Assembly (NCBI GenBank): GCA_900552565.1
Contig: USAK01000001.1
Coordinates: 62,001-126,000 of the forward strand
DNA from: an uncultured Selenomonas sp.
GTDB taxonomy: Bacteria > Bacillota > Negativicutes > Selenomonadales > Selenomonadaceae
Reading direction: 5' to 3'
Length of the DNA stretch: 64,000 nucleotides
The position numbers were made by a program, and so were the translations under genes. Shown here piece after piece: positions 57,577 through 64,000 of this stretch. The notes under the pieces are model-generated. The model saw only the letters and a list, made by a program, of their open reading frames with translations. It was not told the DNA's origin and did no database searches. Each line of letters opens with the position of its first letter. Positions within the stretch are counted from its first letter, which is position 1.

Positions 57577-58293
57577 TCAATTTTTTTGCTTCTTTCGCGG
57601 CAGATAACGGTCAAAAAAAGCAATCACGCGGTCCGAAGCCGGCGTTAAAAGCATCCAGCCAAGGACAATGCTGCAGATGGAGCCAGCGCCGACGACGACA
57701 TCCGTCAGCCAATGCGCGCCCGACATGATGCGCGGCAAAGAGAAGACCACCACGACCAGCAGGCTCGCGGCAAAGGCTTTTCTGCCAAAGTAGCGCAGCA
57801 TGTAGAACGTAAAAATCAGCAGCATCATGCCGTGGTCTCCGGGAAAGCTCGTACTCGACCAGTCTTTGGCAGGCCAGCCCGTGAGTTCCGAGACGCGCAG
57901 TACCGGCACGCCCTGCAGCGTGAAGAATTTCGTGGCACTCGGACGTTCAAAGCCGAGGAACATATCAAACTGCTTGGCAATGACGGCCGTGACCAGCATC
58001 GTCAAGCCGATGCAGAGCATCCATCGTCTGCCCTTCGCATCCTGCTGACGGTAATAATGATAGAAGATGCCCAGCATAAATAGGAAAGCCACGGCATCAA
58101 ACGGACGCAGATTCGTAAAGGCCACGAGGTAAAGAAACGCCTTGCTCTGTCCGAGCAGATGATTGAAAAAGAAAAAGACATTGGCATCTATCGTATACCA
58201 AAAGCCCATCTGTCCCGGAATCAGCCAGCTCGCAAAGAGCAGCATGCCAAACACCGTGCAGCCCAATACACCAAGCCATCGTTTTGTACTCAA
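57577..58293 (-). CDS. lpxT: LpxT-like lipid A 1-phosphate phosphotransferase (PAP2 family)
   Basis: A 238-residue PAP2 membrane enzyme with about six hydrophobic helices. It closely follows E. coli LpxT from memory of that sequence: SWLIPGQMGFWYTIDANVFFFFN, SKAFLYLVAFTNLRPFDAVA, SFPGDHGMMLLIFTFYMLRYFG and LLTPASDRVIAFFDRYLP. PAP2 catalytic motifs are K-x6-RP (KQFDMFLGFERP), the PGDH segment and R-x-x-x-x-x-H (RIMSGAHWLTD). LpxT moves phosphate from undecaprenyl diphosphate to lipid A. This implies an outer membrane with lipid A. The start is TTG at 58291-58293 after AAGGA. A plain undecaprenyl-diphosphatase is the alternative. Confidence 0.88.
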   Translation of the reverse strand: MSTKRWLGVLGCTVFGMLLFASWLIPGQMGFWYTIDANVFFFFNHLLGQSKAFLYLVAFTNLRPFDAVAFLFMLGIFYHYYRQQDAKGRRWMLCIGLTMLVTAVIAKQFDMFLGFERPSATKFFTLQGVPVLRVSELTGWPAKDWSSTSFPGDHGMMLLIFTFYMLRYFGRKAFAASLLVVVVFSLPRIMSGAHWLTDVVVGAGSICSIVLGWMLLTPASDRVIAFFDRYLPRKKQKN

Positions 58294-58380
58294 GAGATCA
58301 TCCTTCTTTCACTTGCATTTGCAATTTCTTCTCATTTCCGAATGAACTCTTATTATACCACACGACGGCTAAAAGTCACA

Positions 58381-59280
58381 TCAGGATTTTGCCGCCGCGG
58401 CCTTACGCTTGTCACGGACATAACGCAGGGCCGAGAGGCCCGCGACTGAGCCTTCATAGACAGCCTTTGCCACCTGCAGCAGTCCGCCCGTGCAGTCGCC
58501 GGCCGCGAACAGTCCCGGCACATTCGTTGCCTGTGCTGCATCCGTCTTGATATTCGAACCATCGAGAAAAGCCCCGATTTTTCTGGCCAGTTCCGTACTG
58601 CCGGCCGTGCCGATGGCTAAAAAGAGTCCGTCGACCGAAATTTCCTGTCCATCGGCAAAGAGCACACGCGCCACACGATTTTCCCCTTCGACAGCCGCGA
58701 TTTTTTCCGTATGCAGCTCCAGCGCAGCAGGAACTTTAACCGACGGCTGTTCGCCATTAGTCAGCAGCAGGACTTTTTTTGCATGAGGCAGCAGGACCTG
58801 TGCCTCGTGCAGGGCATATTCACCGGAGCCTACGACCGCCACGGTTTTGCCGCGGTAGAAAAAAGCATCGCAGACCGCACAGTAGCTTACGCCTTTTCCT
58901 TCAAATTCCTTGATGCCGGGCACCGGCAGCGTACGGCGGGCAGCACCTGCAGCCAAAATGACAGCCGGTGCCTCAAACGTATGCTGCTTTGCTTCCGCCT
59001 TAAAGCCATCAAATGTATCATTGAAGGAAAGCGCCAAAAGTTCATCCTCTACAATATGCACGCCAAGGCGTTTGGCGCCTTCAACACCGCGGCGCAAAAG
59101 CTCCCTGCCCCCGATGGGCTCGGCGAAGCCGTAATAATTCTCTATTTTCTCGGCTTTAGCAAGGCCGCCCGTCTCTATCCCCTTCGTCACGATGGTCACA
59201 TCGAGTCCGCCGCGGCGGGCATAGAGCGCTGCCGAAACACCGGCAGGTCCCGAGCCGATGATTAAAACATCCGTCGTCAT
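58381..59280 (-). CDS. Thioredoxin reductase-like flavoprotein with atypical nucleotide site
   Basis: A 299-residue FAD-dependent disulfide reductase. FAD motifs are VLIIGSGPAGVSAALYA (about 6-22) and the C-terminal GLFAAGDCTGGLLQVAKAV (about 263-281). The redox centre is CAVCD (about 132-136). The second Rossmann motif is GSGEYALHEA (about 148-157), but the HRRxxxR segment that binds the NADPH 2'-phosphate is replaced by LLLTNGEQPSVKVP. The enzyme may prefer NADH or another donor. No thioredoxin gene is adjacent. The ATG at 59278-59280 follows AGGAG. Confidence 0.88.
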   Translation of the reverse strand: MTTDVLIIGSGPAGVSAALYARRGGLDVTIVTKGIETGGLAKAEKIENYYGFAEPIGGRELLRRGVEGAKRLGVHIVEDELLALSFNDTFDGFKAEAKQHTFEAPAVILAAGAARRTLPVPGIKEFEGKGVSYCAVCDAFFYRGKTVAVVGSGEYALHEAQVLLPHAKKVLLLTNGEQPSVKVPAALELHTEKIAAVEGENRVARVLFADGQEISVDGLFLAIGTAGSTELARKIGAFLDGSNIKTDAAQATNVPGLFAAGDCTGGLLQVAKAVYEGSVAGLSALRYVRDKRKAAAAKS

Positions 59281-59399
59281 ATCAACCACTCCTAAACATC
59301 ATCATAAAAAACAGAAAAACATCATTGTGTTTCATTATAACGATGCGGGAAACCAGCGTCCGTGAGCCGGTCACACAGACAAACGGCGCAGAGATTCCA

Positions 59400-60473
59400 T
59401 CAGGCCTTGATGGCCCAGCGCAGTTTTGTCGAATGGGCACGACTGTTCTCGTAGCATTCCTCACGGCTCGGCCTTATGACATCGCGGGCAATCTCCCGGT
59501 AGATGCCCTGCTGATGAAAGGCCTTGAACGCTTTCTTGACGATGCGGTCTTCACCGGAATGGAACGTCAGGATGGCCGCGCGGCCGCCCGGTGCCAATGC
59601 ATCCGGCAGTTTCTCCATGAACTCGTAAAGGACCTCATATTCATGATTGACATCGATGCGCAGGGCCTGGAACACGCGCGCACTGCTCTTACGGATGATG
59701 TCGCGCCGCTCCGGCAGGTTCCCTTTTTCATCCCGCTGCAGGCGCACGCGCTGCAAAGCCTTTTCAATCACTTCATATAAGGCCCGCGTCGTGCGGATGG
59801 CCGTGTGGCGCTCCGTGCGGACAATCTGACGGGCAATTTCCTCGGCGTACGGTTCATCGGCGTTTTCCTGCATCATGCCGACAAGTTCATCACAGCTCAT
59901 CTGCTGCAGGCGGTCCGCCGCCGAAATGCCGGTTTCCGGATTAAGGCGCAGGTCTAAAGGACCGTCCGACTTATACGTGAAACCGCGTTCCGGATTGTCA
60001 ATCTGCATCGAGGAAACGCCGAGGTCAGCCAGGACAAAGTCAAACGGTCCGACTTCTGCCGCCAGTTTATCGATTTCACAAAAATTCATCTGCCGGCGCT
60101 CCCAGATGTCCGGCCCGTAACCCTGCTGACGGATGCGCGCTTCCGTCTTCTTCGATTCGATGGGGTCGACATCGCCGCCGTAGAGATGGCCTCTGCCCTG
60201 CAGTTCCTTGAGCATGGCCATGGTATGACCGCCATAGCCCAGTGTTGCATCAAAGCCCTGTTCTCCCGGCTTGATGGCAAGGATGCCAAGGATTTCTTTC
60301 ACCATGATGGGGATATGCGTGCCTGCCGGCGTATTGCCCTTGGCACGGACATGGGCAATCTCATCTTTATATTTCTCCGGATGAAGTTCCTTGTATTTCT
60401 CTGCAAAATGGCGCGGATATTTGCCGCTGTAATGGATGCGCCGCTTATGCACGGGCTGTTCCTGTTCTGTCAT
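59400..60473 (-). CDS. rsmH: RsmH-like 16S rRNA (cytosine-N4)-methyltransferase, standalone
   Basis: A 357-residue methyltransferase of the MraW/RsmH family. Recognisable motifs are HIPIMVKEILGIL (about 53), FDATLGYGGHTMAML (SAM site, about 73-87), FDFVLADLGVSSMQIDNPERGF (about 143-164), SDGPLDLRLN and ILTFHSGEDRIVKKAFKAF. A basic N-terminal extension of about 50 residues (KRRIHYSGKYPRHFAEKYKELHP) precedes the family start. Several positions differ from consensus, such as GYGGH for GGAGH and FHSGEDR for FHSLEDR. It is not in a dcw cluster, so it may be a second paralogue; RsmH of E. coli methylates C1402 at N4. The ATG follows AGAAAGGC. Confidence 0.85.
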   Translation of the reverse strand: MTEQEQPVHKRRIHYSGKYPRHFAEKYKELHPEKYKDEIAHVRAKGNTPAGTHIPIMVKEILGILAIKPGEQGFDATLGYGGHTMAMLKELQGRGHLYGGDVDPIESKKTEARIRQQGYGPDIWERRQMNFCEIDKLAAEVGPFDFVLADLGVSSMQIDNPERGFTYKSDGPLDLRLNPETGISAADRLQQMSCDELVGMMQENADEPYAEEIARQIVRTERHTAIRTTRALYEVIEKALQRVRLQRDEKGNLPERRDIIRKSSARVFQALRIDVNHEYEVLYEFMEKLPDALAPGGRAAILTFHSGEDRIVKKAFKAFHQQGIYREIARDVIRPSREECYENSRAHSTKLRWAIKA

Positions 60474-60606
60474 AATGCCAAGCCTGCCTTTCTTCTTTCT
60501 TATTATATATGTTTCAGCTGGTATTTTGTCGCCTTCCAGTATAACAAGGCTGTTTCCCGACTGTCAAAATAAAAATAACTTTCCTCAGAAATGTGATATT
60601 TATCTC

Positions 60607-60635
60607 TTGACAGATATCCATTCGGACTCTATAAT
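60607..60635 (+). promoter_or_regulatory. Promoter of the dicarboxylate/amino-acid symporter
   Basis: Consensus TTGACA (60607-60612) and TATAAT (60630-60635) with a 17-bp spacer; leader of about 60 nt. The rest of the 226-bp gap back to 60474 shows only the divergent rsmH upstream region. Confidence 0.92.
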
Positions 60636-60699
60636 GAATGACATATTAATCATATATGCTTTTAAGAACTTATCACATCATTCAGAAAGAAGGTATATT

Positions 60700-62007
60700 A
60701 TGTCTGACCAGAATAACCAGTCGGTCGACTCCATCAAAGATGAAGTCCTCCGCAACCGCAAAGGCGGCCAGGCCAAGCAGATGATTCTGTGGTTCTCGGC
60801 CTTGATTCTCGGTGCCATCCTCGGCTGGCTGCAGATTCCGGCACTCAATGATCTCTTCAATTTCGTAGCCACGGTCTTCACCCGTCTGTTCCAGTTCATC
60901 GCTGTACCGACGATTGCCCTGGCTGTCATCACGACGCTCTCGGCACTCGGTGCCAAGAAAGATACGGGCCGTATCTTCGCGCACGCTGTCACGTACACGC
61001 TGCTGACGACGATTGCTGCAGCTTCCGTCGGCCTGATTCTCTACCTCTGGATTGCTCCGGGCAATCTGCCGGCTGACCTCATCGGCGCCGGCGCTTCGGA
61101 TGTCCCGATGCAGAAACTTGGTTCCCTTTCCTACTATGACCACTTCCTGTCGGTCATCCCGAACAACATCCTGCAGCCGTTCCTCGCCGGCAATGTCCTT
61201 TCCGTCATGCTGATTGCTGCAGCTGTCGGCCTCGCTCTTGCCTTCATGCCGAAGACAGAAAACCGCGCCGTGCTGCTCAAAGGTCTCTACGGCCTGCAGG
61301 AACTGCTGTTCACGCTGATCCGCGCACTGCTCTGGGCTCTGCCGGCCGGCATCCTCGCCTTTGCTGCACAGCTCTCCGCACAGATTGAAGCTGGCGTCAT
61401 CGTCGGTGCACTCGGCAAATACACGCTCGTCGTACTCGGCGGCAATTTCATCCAGTTCTTCCTCGTCATCCCGCTGTTCCTGCTTGCCCGCGGCCTCAAC
61501 CCGCTCTACGTCTTCCGCAAGATGGCTCCGGCAATCGCCGTTGCCCTCTTCACGAAGAGCTCGGCCGGCACGCTGCCTGTCACGTTGGCTTCAGCTGAGG
61601 CACGCCTCAAGGTCAACCCGCGCGTATCCCGTTTTGTCCTGCCAATCTGCACGACCATCAACATGAACGGCTGCGCTGCGTTCATTCTCGTCACGTCGCT
61701 GTTTGTCATGCAGAATGCCGGCTTTGACCTTTCGCTCGGCACGATGATTACGTGGCTCTTCGTCGCTGTCCTCGCTGCCATCGGCAACGCCGGTGTCCCG
61801 ATGGGCTGCTACTTCCTGACGCTTTCCCTCATGAGCTCCCTCGGTGCACCGCTCGGTCTCATGGGTGTCATCCTGCCGATCTACACGATCATCGACATGA
61901 TTGAGACGGCTGAAAACGTCTGGTCTGACTCCGCTGTCTGCGCGATGACGGACCACGACCTGCAGGGCAAGATTGAAGATTCCCGCGAGGAACCTGTCGA
62001 AGCCTAA
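60700..62007 (+). CDS. Dicarboxylate/amino-acid:cation symporter (DAACS family)
   Basis: A 435-residue transporter with about eight helices and two re-entrant loops. The family signatures are the serine-rich hairpin KSSAGTLPVTLASAE (about 285-300) and the substrate-site helix CTTINMNGCAAFI (about 315-328). The cation/substrate motif in TM7 usually reads NMDGTA, and here it reads NMNGCA; that change may shift specificity away from acidic amino acids. Possible substrates are dicarboxylates, glutamate or serine/threonine. The ATG at 60700 follows AGAAGG. It has a consensus promoter and its own terminator. C4-dicarboxylate uptake would fit the fumarate reductases, but this is inference. Confidence 0.93.
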   Translation: MSDQNNQSVDSIKDEVLRNRKGGQAKQMILWFSALILGAILGWLQIPALNDLFNFVATVFTRLFQFIAVPTIALAVITTLSALGAKKDTGRIFAHAVTYTLLTTIAAASVGLILYLWIAPGNLPADLIGAGASDVPMQKLGSLSYYDHFLSVIPNNILQPFLAGNVLSVMLIAAAVGLALAFMPKTENRAVLLKGLYGLQELLFTLIRALLWALPAGILAFAAQLSAQIEAGVIVGALGKYTLVVLGGNFIQFFLVIPLFLLARGLNPLYVFRKMAPAIAVALFTKSSAGTLPVTLASAEARLKVNPRVSRFVLPICTTINMNGCAAFILVTSLFVMQNAGFDLSLGTMITWLFVAVLAAIGNAGVPMGCYFLTLSLMSSLGAPLGLMGVILPIYTIIDMIETAENVWSDSAVCAMTDHDLQGKIEDSREEPVEA

Positions 62008-62030
62008 GCATCTCCCATAAATACAGAACG

Positions 62031-62067
62031 AAAAATGCTATTCGTCAAACGGCGAATAGCATTTTTT
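62031..62067. terminator. Bidirectional terminator after the symporter and secreted-protein genes
   Basis: AAAATGCTATTCG and CGAATAGCATTTT pair as a 13-bp stem with an 8-nt loop and A/T runs on both sides. It serves two convergent genes. Confidence 0.95.
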
Positions 62068-62068
62068 A

Positions 62069-62896
62069 TTAACGGAACAAATACGGTGCCTGCTCAGGCG
62101 TCAAATCCACGATGAAATCTCCGGCGGAATACGGGGCAATGGCATACGCCCCATAATAGACGCGAATGCCGCCATCCGGCAGCATGGTCCAGACTACATC
62201 GCGGTCCCAATCGAGATAAGGATGCGCAAGCTCCAGCTGCGTGTCGATATTCTTCGTGAACGTCTCTATCTCACGGCCAGTGTACTGCGCACGGAAGGCA
62301 GCTGCCACAGCGGTAAGAAAGTCACGCCGGTTTGTCACGATATCGTGCAGGGCCAAAGGACGCCCTGTCGTGAGGTCGACAGTCCAGGCGCGGTACACGT
62401 GATTTGGATGAGCACCGCCCGTATACGATTCCTGACGCAGGCAGAAACTCAGAATCCTGTTGTCAATACGGCTCCAGTTCACGACATTATCGTAGATATA
62501 GTACGGTGCCAAAATGGGATAACCGGCTTCCTGCATAGCGCGGACATCAGCGCGAAGTTTTTTGTCCGAGACCTGCCAGTTCGCGCGTTCCTCTGCGTTC
62601 CATTTCTGCAGGGCTGCGCGCAGTCCATGGCTCGCACCGTCTTTCGCCACGAGCTCTGGATAACGCCCCTGATAAAGAGCCCTGCCCATGCGGTCCTGCA
62701 CAGAAATATCATGCTGGTGCACCGCAAATTCAGAGGTCTCTGCCACGGAGATTTCCTTGACATGTTCCTGTTTTTTGTCAGCTGCCGAAGCCGTCTCCGC
62801 TGCCTGCAGGCATTCCGGCAGCGCGCTGACGGCCGAAATGACGCTGCTGACACCGACGAGGAAAGCCACGGTGAGCGTACGCCACAAATTTTTCAT
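62069..62896 (-). CDS. Secreted DUF4163/DUF3298 protein
   Basis: A 275-residue exported protein. A signal peptide spans about residues 1-32 (LTVAFLVGVSSVISAVSALPECLQAAE). The first domain (about 50-170) ends in the DUF4163 hallmark RQESYTGGAHPNHVYR, and DUF3298 follows with WTVDLTTGRPLALHDIV and the C-terminal GAYAIAPYSAGDFIVDLTPE. The combination occurs in PdaC- and RsiV-like envelope proteins, where it binds glycans or lysozyme; here there is no deacetylase domain, so a binding role is likely. The ATG follows AGGAA. It is monocistronic, with a shared terminator at 62031-62067. Confidence 0.88.
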   Translation of the reverse strand: MKNLWRTLTVAFLVGVSSVISAVSALPECLQAAETASAADKKQEHVKEISVAETSEFAVHQHDISVQDRMGRALYQGRYPELVAKDGASHGLRAALQKWNAEERANWQVSDKKLRADVRAMQEAGYPILAPYYIYDNVVNWSRIDNRILSFCLRQESYTGGAHPNHVYRAWTVDLTTGRPLALHDIVTNRRDFLTAVAAAFRAQYTGREIETFTKNIDTQLELAHPYLDWDRDVVWTMLPDGGIRVYYGAYAIAPYSAGDFIVDLTPEQAPYLFR

Positions 62897-62960
62897 AGGG
62901 ATTCCTCCATTCGTTTTTATTTTTGCTTCACTTATATTATAAGATAATTCTCACAAAATG

Positions 62961-63005
62961 AAAATCCCCCTAAGACAAGGAAAATTTCCTGTCGTAGGGG
63001 GATTT
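62961..63005 (-). terminator. Terminator of smpB
   Basis: AAATCCCCCTA-GACA-GGA pairs with TCC-TGTC-TAGGGGGATTT; long stem, T run TTTTC on the minus strand, 21 bp after the smpB stop. Confidence 0.88.
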
Positions 63006-63026
63006 ATTCTTCTCTATACTATACGG

Positions 63027-63500
63027 TCAGTAGCGCTGACGGTCCTTAAGAGCACGCTCAATCTCGCGTTTGGCTGCCTTTTCGTGCAGGTCCTGACGCT
63101 TGTCGTAATTGTGCTTGCCCGAAGCAAGCGCGATTTCCATCTTGGCACGGCCGTGCTTGAAGTAAATCTTGAGGGGCACGAGCGTGAAGCCCTTTTCGCG
63201 CGTCTTGGCAAAGAGCTTGATGATTTCGGACTTATGCATCAGGAGCTTTCTGCGGCGCAGCGGGTCGTGATTAAAGATATTCCCCTGGTCGTACGGACTG
63301 ATATGGAGATTCTCCACAAAAATCTCGTTATTCTGGATGCTCGCATAGCTGTCCTTGAGATTAGCGCGGCCGGCGCGCAGGGATTTGACTTCTGTGCCCT
63401 GCAGCGCGATGCCGGCCTCATATGTTTCGTGTATGAAGTAATCATGACGGGCCTTGCGATTCTCGCAGACCGTCTTGATGCCTGCATTCTTTCTTCCCAT
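63027..63500 (-). CDS. smpB: SsrA-binding protein
   Basis: A 157-residue tmRNA-binding protein for trans-translation. Family segments are [40 protein letters not shown] (about 16-55), HISPYDQGN and the basic C-terminal tail [24 protein letters not shown]. The ATG at 63498-63500 is preferred over an upstream GTG because AGGTGA lies at the right spacing. It lies 30 bp after the RNase R-like gene, the usual rnr-smpB pair. The ssrA RNA gene itself is not in the window. Confidence 0.97.
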   Translation of the reverse strand: MGRKNAGIKTVCENRKARHDYFIHETYEAGIALQGTEVKSLRAGRANLKDSYASIQNNEIFVENLHISPYDQGNIFNHDPLRRRKLLMHKSEIIKLFAKTREKGFTLVPLKIYFKHGRAKMEIALASGKHNYDKRQDLHEKAAKREIERALKDRQRY

Positions 63501-63530
63501 TGATCTCACCTGAGTGGTTATATATTGGTC

Positions 63531-64000
63531 TTATTTATTGGAAGCCGTACCGCCTTCCGTCTTGCGATGCGGGCGCGGACGATGCTTCGGTGCCGTCTTA
63601 ACTTTTTCCTGCTTTGCTTCCTCATGCTGGCGGTGCTCATGGTAGCCCGGCGGGTCCGGCCAGACGGCGCTGTTGAGTCCCGTGACGGTCACGCGGTGGT
63701 AATCGCGGTCGCGGCCGTTTTCGCGGTCACGGCGTTCCTGGCGGTTGCCCGTGCGTTCGCCGCGGTTCTTATGCTCGCGGTGTTCCTCCCTGCCACGGCG
63801 GCTGTGGTCGCGCGCCGGCGCATCTGCCTTCGGCAGTTTTTCGCCCGAGGCGCCGCGGTTCTTTTTGCCGTGGCTGCGCTTTTTCTTGGGAGCTTTCTCA
63901 TCGCCGGTATCGGACAGATTCGCGATGATGTCATCGAGCGGACGGCGCGGCGGGCGTTTGCTGCTGCCCTGACGGCTCTCACCGCGGCTGCCGCGTTTTG
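63531..64000 (-). CDS. rnr: Probable ribonuclease R, C-terminal tail only (5' part outside the window)
   Basis: An open frame enters from the window end and stops at TAA 63531-63533; 155 residues are visible. They are a low-complexity tail: many Arg, Lys, Gly, His and Glu, with KKKRSHGKKNRG, EHREHKNRGERTGNRQERRDREN, then a more ordered HRVTVTGLNSAVWPDPPGYHEH and a basic end. No catalytic or S1 domain lies in the visible part, so the assignment rests on the conserved rnr-smpB order and on the basic tails common in RNase R. A DEAD-box helicase tail is the main alternative. Codon use is strongly G/C-ending (CGC for Arg). Confidence 0.55.
   Translation of the reverse strand, partial: KRGSRGESRQGSSKRPPRRPLDDIIANLSDTGDEKAPKKKRSHGKKNRGASGEKLPKADAPARDHSRRGREEHREHKNRGERTGNRQERRDRENGRDRDYHRVTVTGLNSAVWPDPPGYHEHRQHEEAKQEKVKTAPKHRPRPHRKTEGGTASNK

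Overview
The window looks like a chromosomal segment of a diderm Firmicute of the Negativicutes, most likely Selenomonadaceae (Selenomonas or Mitsuokella-like). This is inferred from gene content, not from a database search. Firmicute traits are the holB-ricT-trmN6-rsmI block, the metG-tatD-YabE-like block, strong AGGAGG ribosome binding sites, a Trp T-box and a YesM/YesN-type two-component system. Diderm traits are an LpxT-like lipid A phosphotransferase and a Tat-exported fumarate reductase. No insertion sequence, phage gene or CRISPR array was seen, so this is core and metabolic chromosome. Most genes lie on the minus strand.

Layout. 1-3.9 kb: class I fumarase subunits followed by a fumarate reductase FrdC/FrdA operon, cut by the window edge. 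4-9 kb: housekeeping genes (yfcE-rdgB-rph, a CofE-like ligase with a membrane partner, a thioesterase, murI) and two serine tRNAs. 9.2-14.7 kb: uxaC, a TSUP permease, gluconate 5-dehydrogenase-like SDR, a cysteine hydrolase, a membrane phosphoesterase and a 79-residue orphan. 14.9-18.4 kb (plus strand): a compact three-gene NAD(P)-linked [FeFe] hydrogenase. 18.9-20.3 kb: Trp T-box and trpS. 20.4-25.1 kb: a second fumarate reductase of the MfrABE type with its LysR regulator. 25-31.5 kb: asparaginase, a BASS transporter, an AraC regulator, a YczE-family membrane protein and a GH36 alpha-galactosidase. 31.5-39.3 kb: HAD phosphatase, two-component system, AfuABC-like ABC transporter, YgbA. 39.4-41.6 kb: a DnaA-box cluster and brnQ with a probable leader-peptide attenuator. 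41.7-46.9 kb: 3D-domain protein, tatD, metG, glucosaminidase-TPR protein. 47-52.2 kb: galK-galE-galT-galR. 52.2-57.4 kb: rsmI, trmN6, ricT, holB and a PucR-type regulator. 57.6-64 kb: lpxT, a TrxR-like flavoprotein, an RsmH paralogue, a dicarboxylate/amino-acid symporter, a secreted protein, smpB and the C-terminal tail of probable RNase R.

How the genes work together. Fumarase plus two fumarate reductases (one facing the cytoplasm, one Tat-exported) and an NAD(P)H-linked hydrogenase suggest fermentation to succinate/propionate with anaerobic fumarate respiration and H2 turnover. The alpha-galactosidase and the Leloir galactose operon form a galactoside route. They share LacI-type operator candidates, and the alpha-galactosidase shares a second promoter motif with the neighbouring YczE-family gene.

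The strongest non-gene observations are a 25-codon Ile/Val/Leu-containing leader peptide overlapping a terminator ahead of brnQ, three perfect DnaA boxes within 74 bp behind brnQ, paired operators about 121 bp apart around the galK promoter, and matching activator-type promoters at the alpha-galactosidase and YczE-family genes.
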